From assembly GCA_944383885.1 (NCBI GenBank), contig CALWRF010000020.1, forward strand, positions 124,001 to 188,000: a stretch of DNA of 64,000 bases, given 5' to 3'. Of the stretch, positions 26,604-35,867 are shown one piece after another (positions within the stretch are counted from its first letter, which is position 1; each line of letters begins with the position of its first letter). The translations under genes and the position numbers were made by a program. This DNA comes from an uncultured Clostridia bacterium (GTDB lineage: Bacteria; Bacillota; Clostridia; Lachnospirales; Anaerotignaceae). The notes beneath the pieces were generated by a model that was not told the DNA's origin, did no database searches, and saw only the letters and a list, made by a program, of their open reading frames with translations.

Positions 26604-27881
26604 ATGGCGGAAAAAACACAGCTTCATTCCACAGATGAAATACAGGAAAAAGTTGTTTTAGTCGGCATAGACTTAAATAATGACAATATAGATGTTAACG
26701 CGTGCCTTGACGAACTGAGCAGGCTTGTAGAAACAGCAGGCGCCGTGGAAGCAGGCAGGCTTATACAGAAAAGGGAACGCATTAATCCCGGACTTTATTT
26801 AGGCACGGGAAAAGTTGAGGAATTAAAGAATGCAGTTGCTGAATTAGGCGCTACAGGCGTAGTTTGTGATGATGAGCTTTCCCCGGCGCAGCTTAAAAAC
26901 CTTGAGGCAGCTCTTGATACAAAAGTTATGGACAGGACAATGGTTATACTTGATATATTTGCCAAAAGAGCTATTTCAAGCGAAGGCAAAATTCAGGTAG
27001 AACTGGCGCAGCTTAAATACAGGCTTTCGAGGTTATCTGGAATAGGTGCGTCGCTATCACGTTTAGGAGGCGGAATTGGTACAAGAGGACCGGGCGAGAA
27101 GAAGCTGGAAACAGACCGGCGCTATATAAAAGAACGTATAGGCGAGTTAAAAGAAAGCCTTGAGGAAATAAGGACTCACAGAGAACTTTTAAGAACACAG
27201 CGCAAAAAGAAGGGCTCAGTTGTAGTTTCACTTGTTGGATATACCAACGCCGGAAAATCAACTATATTAAATGCTATTACTAACGCAGGTGTTTTAGAAG
27301 AGGACAAGCTTTTTGCAACCCTTGATACTACAACGCGTTTGACTCAGCTTCCGGGCGGGACTAATATAATGCTTACAGATACAGTAGGCTTTATACAAAA
27401 GCTTTCCCACCATCTTATAGAAGCTTTTAAAGCTACACTTGAAGAGCTGCAATATGCTGATATACTGCTGCATGTAGTAGATGCTTCAGACCCTTCGGCA
27501 GATGAGCACATGAAGGTTGTATATGATACACTTAAAGATTTGGGATGTGAAGGCAAGCCGATTATAACTGTATTTAATAAAATTGACTTAGCCTGCAATT
27601 TCCATATTCCAGAAGATAAAAAAAGTATTTCGCAGATAGCGATATCGGCAAAAAACAATAAAGACTTAGAAAAACTTTTGGCTGAAATTGAAAGAGTTTT
27701 GAAGTCTTTCAGAAAATGCACTAAAGTTCTTATACCTTATTCTGAAGGCGGACTTTTGAACATCATATATGGCAAATGCGAGATTATAAACGAAGAGCAT
27801 ACTTTTGAAGGAACTCTTATTGAAGCGTATATGGATGAAGAAACAATCTCGCGCTTAAAAGACTATGTTGTTTTGCAATAA
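26604..27881 (+). CDS. hflX: Ribosome-associated GTPase HflX
   Basis: A 425-residue HflX GTPase. It has the N-terminal HflX domain (ERINPGLYLGTGKVEEL), a glycine-rich linker (RLGGGIGTRGPGEKKLE) and the G domain with GYTNAGKST, DTVGF and NKIDL. HflX binds 70S/50S ribosomes and splits stalled ribosomes in stress. ATG 26604 has GGAG 8 bases upstream and is preferred over GTG 26595. Confidence 0.95.
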   Translation: MAEKTQLHSTDEIQEKVVLVGIDLNNDNIDVNACLDELSRLVETAGAVEAGRLIQKRERINPGLYLGTGKVEELKNAVAELGATGVVCDDELSPAQLKNLEAALDTKVMDRTMVILDIFAKRAISSEGKIQVELAQLKYRLSRLSGIGASLSRLGGGIGTRGPGEKKLETDRRYIKERIGELKESLEEIRTHRELLRTQRKKKGSVVVSLVGYTNAGKSTILNAITNAGVLEEDKLFATLDTTTRLTQLPGGTNIMLTDTVGFIQKLSHHLIEAFKATLEELQYADILLHVVDASDPSADEHMKVVYDTLKDLGCEGKPIITVFNKIDLACNFHIPEDKKSISQIAISAKNNKDLEKLLAEIERVLKSFRKCTKVLIPYSEGGLLNIIYGKCEIINEEHTFEGTLIEAYMDEETISRLKDYVVLQ

Positions 27882-27970
27882 GTCTAAATTGTTTTAAAAT
27901 ACTGAATAGAGAAATAGTTTTATACTGAAATTTACAGTATATTCAAAAATTAAATTAAAACAGATTTTAT

Positions 27971-28008
27971 ATGCCGAATAAGAATTTTAATTTGTTCGGC
28001 ATTTTTTA
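27971..28008 (+). terminator. Intrinsic terminator of hflX
   Basis: ATGCCGAA (27971-27978) pairs with TTCGGCAT (27995-28002), extended by further A-T and G-T pairs, and followed by TTTTTATT. Confidence 0.75.
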
Positions 28009-28014
28009 TTATAT

Positions 28015-28053
28015 ATAAAAAAGCCTTAAACTTATAAATAGTTTAAAGCTTTT
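28015..28053 (-). terminator. Intrinsic terminator of the PurF-like gene
   Basis: On the minus strand a stem formed by 28041-28051 and 28021-28031 (one mismatch) is followed by TTTTTTATATA. It lies 30 bases beyond the stop of the PurF-like gene. Confidence 0.65.
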
Positions 28054-28083
28054 TAATTAAAAATATGTTAATTTATTAATTTA

Positions 28084-29505
28084 TCATTCTTTTCCATTCC
28101 AGCAGTATGTGCATACTTTGCTGCGGTCAATGCCTATAGCTTCCAAAAGACCGTCTAATGACTGATAACCAAGAGAGTTGAAACCAAGCTTTTCGCATAT
28201 TGTTTTAAGCATGCATTTGCCTCTTTCTGTTGTTGAGTCAGCGTATTCATCTAAATGCTTCTGACCTTCATCGCCTTCAAGCTCCTGAATAGTTCTGCGC
28301 GCTATAAGCTCCATCTCAGAATTGCTTCTGGAGAAATTAAGGTATTTACAGCCATACATTATAGGAGGACAAGCGGAACGCATGTGTATTTCTGCCGCAT
28401 TAGCGCTGAAAAGAAAATCAACTGTTTCCCTAAGCTGTGTGCCGCGGACAATAGAGTCGTCTACAAAAAGAAGCTTTTTGCCGTTTATTAGCTCAGGAAC
28501 AGGTATCTGTTTCATTTTAGCCACCTGATTGCGTACCGACTGGTTTTCAGGCATAAATGAACGAGGCCATGTAGGCGTATACTTAACAAAAGGACGTGCA
28601 AAAGCATAGCCGCTTTCTTTTGAATAGCCTATAGCGTGTGGAAGACCGGAATCAGGAACGCCTGCTACATAATCGACATCAGGCAGAGTCCCATTTTTCT
28701 TCTCATTTCGTGCCATAATTTCACCGTTGCGGTAGCGCATTACCTCAACATTTTTTCCTTCGTAATTTGAATTAGGATATCCGTAATATGTCCAAAGAAA
28801 AGCACATATTTTCATTTCTTCTCCGGCAGGTGACGCTGTTTCAAACCCGTCAGGTGTGATTTTTACTATTTCATGCGGTCCAAGTTCATAAGTATTTTCA
28901 TAACCTAATTTCTGGTACGCGAATGATTCAAACGATACGCAGTATCCGTTTTCATTTTTGCCTACAAGCACAGGAAGGCGACCTAATTTATCGCGAGCCG
29001 CTATTATTCCTTCTGGTGTAAGTATTAATATTGTAGCGGAACCGTCTATCAAGTCCTGAGCATGAAGTATACCGGATACTATATCATCTTTTTGATTTAT
29101 AAGAGCCGCAATAAGCTCTGTTGAATTAACCTTTCCAGAACTCATAGCCATAAACTGATGTCCATGGTCAGAAAAGTACTGTTTAATAAGGTCTTCGGCA
29201 TTATTTATAGCTCCAACTGTAGTAATAGCGTAAAGACCTAAATGTGAGCGCACTAAAAGCGGCTGAGGGTCACTGTCGCTAATACAGCCGATACCCGAGC
29301 AGCCGTGAAAGTCCATTAAATCCTTATCAAATTTAGTACGAAAAGGGGTGTTTTCAATATTGTGTATTTGGCGCTGAAATCCGCGCTCAGGTTCATAAAT
29401 AGTCATACCGCCTCTGCGTGTTCCTAAATGTGAATGATAATCAACGCCAAAAAAAACATCAAGCACACAATCTGTCTTGGAAGTAACTCCAAAAAAACCG
29501 CCCAT
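28084..29505 (-). CDS. PurF-like amidophosphoribosyltransferase paralogue without the nucleophilic cysteine
   Basis: A 473-residue protein with an Ntn-glutaminase fold followed by a PRTase domain. The PRPP loop (LLFVDDSIVRGTQ) is intact. Cysteines expected for the Fe-S cluster of Bacillus-type PurF appear at KICAFLW, in ACPPIMYGC and in the final CTYCW. In true PurF the residue after Met (or after a propeptide) is the catalytic Cys of MCGxxG; here the start reads MGGFFGV. A GGGAGG site 9 bases upstream fixes this ATG; the frame continues upstream with no second site. It should not hydrolyse glutamine. No other pur gene is nearby. Confidence 0.88.
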   Translation of the reverse strand: MGGFFGVTSKTDCVLDVFFGVDYHSHLGTRRGGMTIYEPERGFQRQIHNIENTPFRTKFDKDLMDFHGCSGIGCISDSDPQPLLVRSHLGLYAITTVGAINNAEDLIKQYFSDHGHQFMAMSSGKVNSTELIAALINQKDDIVSGILHAQDLIDGSATILILTPEGIIAARDKLGRLPVLVGKNENGYCVSFESFAYQKLGYENTYELGPHEIVKITPDGFETASPAGEEMKICAFLWTYYGYPNSNYEGKNVEVMRYRNGEIMARNEKKNGTLPDVDYVAGVPDSGLPHAIGYSKESGYAFARPFVKYTPTWPRSFMPENQSVRNQVAKMKQIPVPELINGKKLLFVDDSIVRGTQLRETVDFLFSANAAEIHMRSACPPIMYGCKYLNFSRSNSEMELIARRTIQELEGDEGQKHLDEYADSTTERGKCMLKTICEKLGFNSLGYQSLDGLLEAIGIDRSKVCTYCWNGKE

Positions 29506-29861
29506 TGTAAAATACCTCCCAGTTAATAAATATATAATAAAAGCAGTTATTGTGTCAGAATTGAGACAATAATAGAAAAACTGACTCATACCTGACGTAT
29601 ACATTACATGTTTAAAATTATTTTATCAAATATAACATGTTCATTCAATCGTTTGGCAGAGGATTTTTTGTAAAAAACATAATTTTTTATTATTTTCAGC
29701 AAATTTTATATTATGTTTGCATTAGATATTTTATAAATACAGTTAATTTGCATTTTTTAACATATAATTTTCATTTTATAACTAAATATTTAATTTATTG
29801 TAATACAATAAAAACATATAATTAAAATTTTGGGACAAAATAGAACCTGAAGAGGTGCTGT
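29506..29861. other. 356-base AT-rich divergent intergenic region
   Basis: This region separates the divergent PurF-like and PrsW genes. A TGTGTC...GAGACA-like inverted repeat lies near 29550-29566, upstream of the PurF-like gene, and could be an operator. A 62-codon frame inside (29637-29825) has the composition of random AT-rich DNA and no ribosome site, so I do not call it. Confidence 0.3.
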
Positions 29862-30521
29862 ATGTTATTCCAATTAGCGGCGTCGCCGGCAGCCATGCTG
29901 GCGCTATTTATATTTTTTAAAGACAAATATGAAAAAGAGCCTTATTTTATGCTTGTTACATGCGGACTTTTCGGTTTTATATCATGCGGATATGTGCTGG
30001 CATTGGATTTGGCTATTGAACATATTCCAATAAAGCAGGGAAGTCTGTTTTCTGTTTTTGTTCTTTCAGCAGGAACAGAAGAACTGATAAAGCTTATTTT
30101 TGTATTTTTTTTAAATTTTAAAAACAAACAGTTAAATGAGCCTTTTGACGCTGTTATTTACAGTTCTTATGTTTGCTTGGGGTTTGCATGGGCGGAAAAC
30201 ATAATATATGTTTTTTCTCCAGAGCTTGGAGGTTTGGAAACAGCTTTTATGAGGGCGGTATTTTCTGTTCCGGGACATTTTCTTTTTTCTGTTTTAATGG
30301 GTTACAATTTAGCGTCTTTTACGTATTATAAAAAGGGAATTAAATATTTAGCATTTACATTTTTGGTTCCCTATGCCGCCCATGCTGTTTATAATTTGAT
30401 TTTAATTTGGGAAAATGAGTTTTATATTATATTTTTCATACCTTATATTTTGTTTTTATGGATTTTCTGTTTAAAAAAGATACACATACTAAGCGTCAAA
30501 TCGCCTTTTAAAAAGGCATGA
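29862..30521 (+). CDS. PrsW-type intramembrane metalloprotease
   Basis: A 219-residue membrane protein with about seven helices and the PrsW/CAAX-like protease motifs: AGTEELIKL (paired Glu), GFAWAENIIY and the His-bearing SVPGHFLFSVLMGY. In Bacillus PrsW cuts the anti-sigma factor RsiW at site 1. No sigma/anti-sigma pair is nearby, so the substrate is unknown. GAAGAGG precedes the ATG. Confidence 0.9.
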   Translation: MLFQLAASPAAMLALFIFFKDKYEKEPYFMLVTCGLFGFISCGYVLALDLAIEHIPIKQGSLFSVFVLSAGTEELIKLIFVFFLNFKNKQLNEPFDAVIYSSYVCLGFAWAENIIYVFSPELGGLETAFMRAVFSVPGHFLFSVLMGYNLASFTYYKKGIKYLAFTFLVPYAAHAVYNLILIWENEFYIIFFIPYILFLWIFCLKKIHILSVKSPFKKA

Positions 30522-30611
30522 CAAAATAGTATTTGTTATTAATATACGGTAATAATAAATTAGGAGTCTATTTAAGTTTTAATTAATATTGGGTTATAAG
30601 GAGGAAAATGT

Positions 30612-30851
30612 ATGAAAAATTTCGGTGTTGACGAGGTTAGAGCCATAATAAAAGATATAAAAAATACAGATGAAAAGAAATCTGTTTATATGATTATAGG
30701 TGCTTTGGCAGTTGCTGCTGTAGGAGCTTTGGGCATTGCGGCTTATGTTGTGAAAAAACACTGCTGTACCTGTGAGGATTATGACTATTTTGACCAATGG
30801 GATAATGAGGAAGAATATGATAAAACTGAAGATAAAAATCAAGAAGAGTAA
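30612..30851 (+). CDS. Small acidic-tailed membrane protein, copy 1
   Basis: A 79-residue protein with an amphipathic N-terminus (MKNFGVDEVRAIIKDIKN), one membrane helix (about 27-47), a KKHCCTC cysteine cluster and a strongly acidic tail rich in D, E and Y. It is clearly paralogous to the protein at 62871: both share MKNF, IIKDI, EKKS and the DxWDNE tail motif. Function is unknown. The ribosome site is AAGGAGG. Confidence 0.85.
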   Translation: MKNFGVDEVRAIIKDIKNTDEKKSVYMIIGALAVAAVGALGIAAYVVKKHCCTCEDYDYFDQWDNEEEYDKTEDKNQEE

Positions 30852-31173
30852 TAATTAGCCTAATTATTTAAAAGCGGTATCAGTTAAAAACAGATACTGC
30901 TTTTATTTTTATAAAACTATCAGTATTTAAAAACACGTAATAAAACAACATCTGACCCAAAAAGTGTATTAACTTCAAAAAATAATATTTTGTTTAAATT
31001 AGACAATAAAATTTATTAAATTATATTTTATTAGTCATAAACTTACATTATTTTTTGGTAAGTTTACATATTATATAATTATATTGCCTAAAATAAATTG
31101 ACTGTGTTAAATTAGTGTGATAAAATATTTTTGGCTTTTATTATAACCATATATTTTTTAAGGAGGTTTTGGT
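30852..31173 (+). other. 322-base gap with terminator and LysM-gene promoter
   Basis: AAAGCGGTATC (30871-30881) pairs with GATACTGCTTT (30893-30903) and ends in TATTTTT, a terminator for the small membrane protein. A promoter, TTGACT (31098-31103), 17 bases, TAAAAT (31121-31126), serves the next gene. Nothing else is visible between them. Confidence 0.6.
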
Positions 31174-32610
31174 ATGAAAAGGAAATTCTTAAAGGCATCA
31201 TCAGTTTTGATTGCCGCAGCTCTTTTAACACAGACATCGGCTGTTGTATTTGCTGGAGAGTATACAGTGCAGAAGGGTGACTGTTTATGGAAAATTGCAC
31301 CTAAATATAATACTGTTTGGCAGCAGCTGGCTGAGATGAATGAGCTTAATAATCCTGACCTTATTTTCCCTGGACAAGTTCTTAAAGTTCCTGATTTGAC
31401 AACAGAGGAAGTTAAAGAAGAACCTGCCCAAGAAACTCCTACTGCTGAAACTGCAGTACCTGAACAACAGGCTCCTGCGACAGAAACACCTGTAACAGAT
31501 ACGCCTGCGGCAGAAGAAACTGTTCCTGAAGCAACGGCGGAGCTTACATCTCTTACTGTTGCCGATATTTCAATGACAGGTACAAAACTTGAGCCTGACT
31601 TTTCGGCAGATGTTACAGAATATACAGTTAATGTGCAGGATGATATATATGGCGTAAAAGTTACACCAACAGCTGAAGACGGAGCTGTTATTACAGTTGA
31701 TGGAAACGCCCTTAATGAAGACGGCAGCTATATCGTTCCTCTTTCTGAAGCTTATGAGGACTACGGCGTTGATTATTCTTTAGATTCAGTTATTAAAGTT
31801 GTTAACGGAGATGCTGAGAAAGAATATACAATACATATTGTAAGGGATAACGCAGCAGATGTTTACGCACTTTTTGAGGAGCATACTTATGAAGATGCTG
31901 AAACGGGACTTACAGTTCCTTATGAATTATATGTTCCTTCAAACTATGACCCGGAAAAAGAATACCCTGTAGTTTATGTACTTCACGGCGCAGGTCAGAG
32001 GGCACAGTCTGTTGATATGCTCTTAAAGAGATATCAGTCGGCTACTATATGGGCTAAGGATTCAGAAGCTGGAATTAACGAGTGCATAGTTGTTTCACCT
32101 CAGGTAGTAGGTGAAGGAGGCAACGGCTGGACACAGTTTATGATTGAATACGATAATTTGGGAGAAGTTGAGAACCCTTATGAATTCCAAGACTGGAGTA
32201 TTGCTGGACACAACCTTTTACAGGAAATAAAGAAAGAATACAGTGTAGATGAAAACAGAATTTATGCAACCGGTCTGTCAATGGGCGGATTTGGAGCATT
32301 CGCTGTTGCAGCTGCTTATCCAGATGAGTTTGCAGCTGTAGTTCCTGTCTGCGGTGGTCTTGACCCTGAAAAAGCGTCAGTGCTTAAAGATAAAGTCGCA
32401 ATTTGGTTATTCCACGCAAAAGATGACCCGGCTGTATCTTATGATTTATACGGAGCTACAACAATAGCTGCTCTTAATGAAGCCGGAGTTGAGTACAATG
32501 CGACAATTTATGAGCCGGGCGAAGTATTCTATCCAAGCGCCCATTTTGCATGGACTCCTGCTTATGCTGATACTGAAATGAGAACATGGCTTTTTGAACA
32601 GTCAAAATAA
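31174..32610 (+). CDS. Secreted LysM - cadherin-like - esterase protein
   Basis: A 478-residue exported protein. A Sec signal peptide (1-27, ending VVFA) is followed by a LysM peptidoglycan-binding domain (about 29-72, YTVQKGDCLWKIA). A P/T/E-rich linker (about 74-120) leads to a cadherin-like beta-sandwich domain (about 121-215, LEPDFSADVTEYTVNV). An alpha/beta-hydrolase of the esterase-D/PHB-depolymerase type completes it. The hydrolase has LHGAGQ, the nucleophile elbow GLSMGG (Ser369), a later FHAKDDPAV (Asp) and a C-terminal SAHFAW (His), so the triad looks complete. It is probably wall-attached and acts on polysaccharide esters or other esters; the substrate is unknown. Confidence 0.88.
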   Translation: MKRKFLKASSVLIAAALLTQTSAVVFAGEYTVQKGDCLWKIAPKYNTVWQQLAEMNELNNPDLIFPGQVLKVPDLTTEEVKEEPAQETPTAETAVPEQQAPATETPVTDTPAAEETVPEATAELTSLTVADISMTGTKLEPDFSADVTEYTVNVQDDIYGVKVTPTAEDGAVITVDGNALNEDGSYIVPLSEAYEDYGVDYSLDSVIKVVNGDAEKEYTIHIVRDNAADVYALFEEHTYEDAETGLTVPYELYVPSNYDPEKEYPVVYVLHGAGQRAQSVDMLLKRYQSATIWAKDSEAGINECIVVSPQVVGEGGNGWTQFMIEYDNLGEVENPYEFQDWSIAGHNLLQEIKKEYSVDENRIYATGLSMGGFGAFAVAAAYPDEFAAVVPVCGGLDPEKASVLKDKVAIWLFHAKDDPAVSYDLYGATTIAALNEAGVEYNATIYEPGEVFYPSAHFAWTPAYADTEMRTWLFEQSK

Positions 32611-32647
32611 TTATATCTGAAAATTAAAATATTTTGCATTTAACAGT

Positions 32648-32682
32648 AAAGCGCTGCCAATTAATTAGGCAGTGCTTTTTAT
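32648..32682 (+). terminator. Intrinsic terminator of the LysM-esterase gene
   Basis: An 11-bp stem (32648-32658 with 32668-32678, one G-T pair) with core GCTGCC/GGCAGT is followed by TTTTT. Confidence 0.8.
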
Positions 32683-32831
32683 GTTAACATATTGTTTTAA
32701 AAATATTAAATATTTATATGTTGAATTTAGTCGTATTTATGGTACTATAATATTGCTGTTGCTATGTTTTTAATTTTTTATGTGATTTATTATATGATTT
32801 ATTATGTATTAGGGAATGAGGTTAATTAATT

Positions 32832-34142
32832 ATGAATTACGCTGAAACTTTGGAATATTTACAGGAATTATACGGAATGTTAGGTTATGACTTGGGTCTT
32901 GAAAGGATATATGCTTTAATGGAGAGCATGTCAAACCCTCAGGACAGCCTTAAAGTTATACATGTAGCCGGTACAAACGGCAAAGGTTCCATTTGTTCAA
33001 TGGTTTCAAGCGTGCTTGTGACAGCTGGCTATACAGTTGGTGTTTATACATCGCCTCATTTGGAAAAATACAACGAGAGAATTACAATTAATGGAATACA
33101 GATATCAGATGATGACTTTGCTGAATATTTAACTGATGTTAAAAAACACTGCGAAGCCATAGTTAAAAACGGTATAGGTCAGCCTACAATTTTTGAAGTT
33201 GTAACTGCCGCTGCTTTTAAATATTTTTATGACAATAAAGTTGATTATGTAGTCCTTGAGGTTGGAATGGGCGGCAGGTGTGACGCTACAAATGTTGTTA
33301 AAAAGCCTGAATGCTCAATTATTGCTTCAATTAGTCTTGACCATACAGAATATTTAGGCGGTACTTTAGGCAAAATAGCTTATGAAAAGGGCGGAATAAT
33401 AAAAAGCGGATGCCCAACAGTGCTTTTAACTGATAATGAGGAGATTTACAGTGTTATAAATGAAATTTGTATTCAAAGAAGTTCAAAACTTTATTACGCA
33501 GAAACTACAGGCGCAAAAATCATAAAACAGGATATTAATGGAACTGTTTTTGATGTTGAAAACGGAGTTGTTTCATTTAAAAATATTAAAATAGGTCTTT
33601 TAGGTGAATATCAGATAGTTAATGCCACAGAAGTTCTTATGGCTTTTAAAGCAATGAAAGACAACGGAATGGATATAAGCGATGAAATTATAAAAGAAGG
33701 TCTTGCAAAAGCAAAGTGGAACGGCAGAATGGAAATAGTGGAGAATAATCCAATGGTTATTCTTGATGGAGCTCATAATTTAGACGGAATATCAATGCTT
33801 TTTAAATCACTTAAAAAGTATTTTTCAGATAAAAAAATTACAATGCTTATAGGTATTTTAGGCGATAAAGAATACGAAAAAATGCTTGAGCTTATTATGC
33901 CCATAGCAGCTAAAGCTGTTTTTACGGAACCTCACAGCAACAGAAAATGGAATATAAATGAGGTTTCTCATTTGGTTGAAAAGTATAATACAGAAATTCA
34001 CATAGAAAAAGATATTGATGAAGCTTACAGCCTTGCAAAATCAATAACCGGCAAAGAAGATGTTGTTGTATGCGCCGGCTCGCTTTATCTTATAGGTGAG
34101 CTTTATAAGCTTGCCAGAAAATCTGAAGGGAGTACAATATGA
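32832..34142 (+). CDS. folC: Folylpolyglutamate synthase / dihydrofolate synthase
   Basis: A 436-residue Mur-ligase-like enzyme that adds glutamate to folates. The P-loop (VAGTNGKGSICSM, near 45-57), the GMGGRCDATN segment, the SLDHTEYLG motif and the DGAHNLDG motif are intact. The SD is atypical (GAATGAGG, spaced about 11 bases). Its stop overlaps the start of a 57-residue gene (ATGA). Confidence 0.94.
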   Translation: MNYAETLEYLQELYGMLGYDLGLERIYALMESMSNPQDSLKVIHVAGTNGKGSICSMVSSVLVTAGYTVGVYTSPHLEKYNERITINGIQISDDDFAEYLTDVKKHCEAIVKNGIGQPTIFEVVTAAAFKYFYDNKVDYVVLEVGMGGRCDATNVVKKPECSIIASISLDHTEYLGGTLGKIAYEKGGIIKSGCPTVLLTDNEEIYSVINEICIQRSSKLYYAETTGAKIIKQDINGTVFDVENGVVSFKNIKIGLLGEYQIVNATEVLMAFKAMKDNGMDISDEIIKEGLAKAKWNGRMEIVENNPMVILDGAHNLDGISMLFKSLKKYFSDKKITMLIGILGDKEYEKMLELIMPIAAKAVFTEPHSNRKWNINEVSHLVEKYNTEIHIEKDIDEAYSLAKSITGKEDVVVCAGSLYLIGELYKLARKSEGSTI

Positions 34143-34312
34143 TTAATTTCAAGGATGAGATAAAAAAATACGGACAGATTCTTGAGCTTAGTGATATAGA
34201 AGACTCTATTCATTCTACCGATATGAAAGACATAATGGATATGCTTGATTATATAGTAAGCCAAAGCAATGGTTCCTTTAAAAGAAGAAGGAGCGGTTCT
34301 GATGATTTGTAG
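34139..34312 (+). CDS. Hypothetical 57-residue protein between folC and the TPR gene
   Basis: The frame starts with the ATGA overlap at the folC stop and ends at TAG 34310-34312, 11 bases into the next gene. The start is preceded by GAAGGGAG. The product is acidic and helical (ELSDIEDSIHSTDMKDIMDM), with a basic C-terminus (KRRRSG). The overlaps at both ends and the ribosome site argue that it is real and co-translated. I do not recognise a family. Confidence 0.65.
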   Translation: MINFKDEIKKYGQILELSDIEDSIHSTDMKDIMDMLDYIVSQSNGSFKRRRSGSDDL

Positions 34313-35705
34313 CAGATGTTCTAAAGAAATACCTACAGGACACATTTGTTTTAACTGTGGAGCTGATAATGTACTTCTTCAAAAGGCAAGGACAGCATCT
34401 TTAAGGCAGTATAACAAAGGCGTGATTTTTGCCAAAGAGGGTGATTACAGTGCTGCTGTTGAGGCTCTTAAAGAGTGTTTGCTTTTTGATAAGCGCAATT
34501 TTGTAGCGAGAAATCTTCTTGGCATATCATATTTTCAAATAGGTCTTGTTACTTATGCTCTTAAAGAGTGGATAATAAGCGCCTCGATTAAAAAAGAAAA
34601 AAATCCAGCTCAAAGATATATTGATTCTTTGCAGAAAAACGCCAGGCTTCTGGAAAAGCTGAGCGATGGAATTAAAATGTATAATAACGCCCTTGAGCAG
34701 TTTAAACAGGAAAATAATGATTTGGCAGTTATTCAGTTAAAGAAAGCTGTTGATGTAAATCCGTCGCTTGTTGAAGCTAACAATCTTTTAACCGCATATT
34801 ATTTAAGTGTTAATCAAAAGCTTAAAGCAAAAAAGACAATTTATAAGACTCTTAAAATCGATAAGAGAAATCCTAAGGCGCTGGAATATCTGGCAGAGCT
34901 CACTTCTTCCGAAAAAGCGCTTTCAGTCAAAAGCGGTCCAGAAGACAGCGCAGGTGAAGCAGAAGGTTATGCTGAAAACGGTTACAACGAGAAACCAAAC
35001 GGCATTTTAAAAAAATTAACATCAGTTGTGAGAACCGACTTTGCTCTTTTTGGCGCTGGAATTATATTGACTTCAGCTGTTTTTATTACTCTTGTAATGC
35101 CGGGGATTATTAGCAGTGAACAATCCACGATTAATGACATGCAGAAACGCATAAGCGAGCTTGAGGAAGAAAATTTAAACGGCACATCAGCTTTTGCCGT
35201 TAAATATAATAACCTTGAAGAAGAATTTAAAAAGCTTCAGGAAGAAAATGAAAAATACCAAGGTGAATACAATGTAAAACAGCAGGAGCTTGACATACAG
35301 ACGGCTGAGGCTTACATTGCGTCAGGCGAATTTGACAGCGCCGCGGATATTTTGTATAATTTAAAACCAGATATCCTTACCGAAGAGGATAAAATTAATG
35401 TGGAAAATTTAAAATCGCGGTGTTATCCCCAGGCTGGTGAAACGCTTTATGATTCAGGCAGGGAGCTTTTTAACAGCGGTAATTTAACTGACGCAAAGGC
35501 AGATTTGAATAAGGCTATTGAAATGGCGCCTAAAGAGAATTTTTCTGACAATATACTGTATTATTTGGCACAGATAAGCGAGCAGGAAGGGGATAATGAT
35601 AAAGCAAAAGAGTATTATGGCAGAATTGTAAATGAGTTTTCATCATCAGACGTTTTCAGCCGCTCAGAACAGAAGCTTACTGAGCTTTCATCACAAACGC
35701 AGTAA
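34302..35705 (+). CDS. Zinc-ribbon TPR membrane protein with coiled coil
   Basis: A 467-residue protein. An N-terminal zinc ribbon (Cys3, Cys6, Cys16, Cys19) is followed by TPR repeats (about 25-205), one membrane helix near 246-268, a coiled coil (about 275-335) and more TPR-like repeats to the end. The SD AAGGAG fits ATG 34302. The topology implies one TPR unit on each side of the membrane. Function is unknown; a scaffold or cell-envelope assembly role is inference. Confidence 0.8.
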   Translation: MICSRCSKEIPTGHICFNCGADNVLLQKARTASLRQYNKGVIFAKEGDYSAAVEALKECLLFDKRNFVARNLLGISYFQIGLVTYALKEWIISASIKKEKNPAQRYIDSLQKNARLLEKLSDGIKMYNNALEQFKQENNDLAVIQLKKAVDVNPSLVEANNLLTAYYLSVNQKLKAKKTIYKTLKIDKRNPKALEYLAELTSSEKALSVKSGPEDSAGEAEGYAENGYNEKPNGILKKLTSVVRTDFALFGAGIILTSAVFITLVMPGIISSEQSTINDMQKRISELEEENLNGTSAFAVKYNNLEEEFKKLQEENEKYQGEYNVKQQELDIQTAEAYIASGEFDSAADILYNLKPDILTEEDKINVENLKSRCYPQAGETLYDSGRELFNSGNLTDAKADLNKAIEMAPKENFSDNILYYLAQISEQEGDNDKAKEYYGRIVNEFSSSDVFSRSEQKLTELSSQTQ

Positions 35706-35714
35706 TATTAATTA

Positions 35715-35760
35715 AAAACGGAGTTTTACGTTGTTAAATTACGTAAAATGCCGTTTTTTG
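35715..35760 (+). terminator. Intrinsic terminator of the TPR gene
   Basis: AAAACGG (35715-35721) pairs with CCGTTTT (35751-35757). An inner 8-bp stem TTTTACGT/ACGTAAAA (35724-35731 with 35741-35748) stacks on it, and TTT follows. Confidence 0.75.
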
Positions 35761-35867
35761 CTTTATTATAAATTATAAAAATTAAATTCCGCATTGTAGT
35801 GTGCTGTTATTTATAGTATTATAAATAGTGTTTTTGTTAAAGTGCAAACAGCAATGAGGTGACATTT

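Noticed and set aside
29637-29825. 62-codon frame in the gap before the PrsW gene
   Set aside because: It has no Shine-Dalgarno site and is made of F, I, Y, N and K as expected from random AT-rich DNA.
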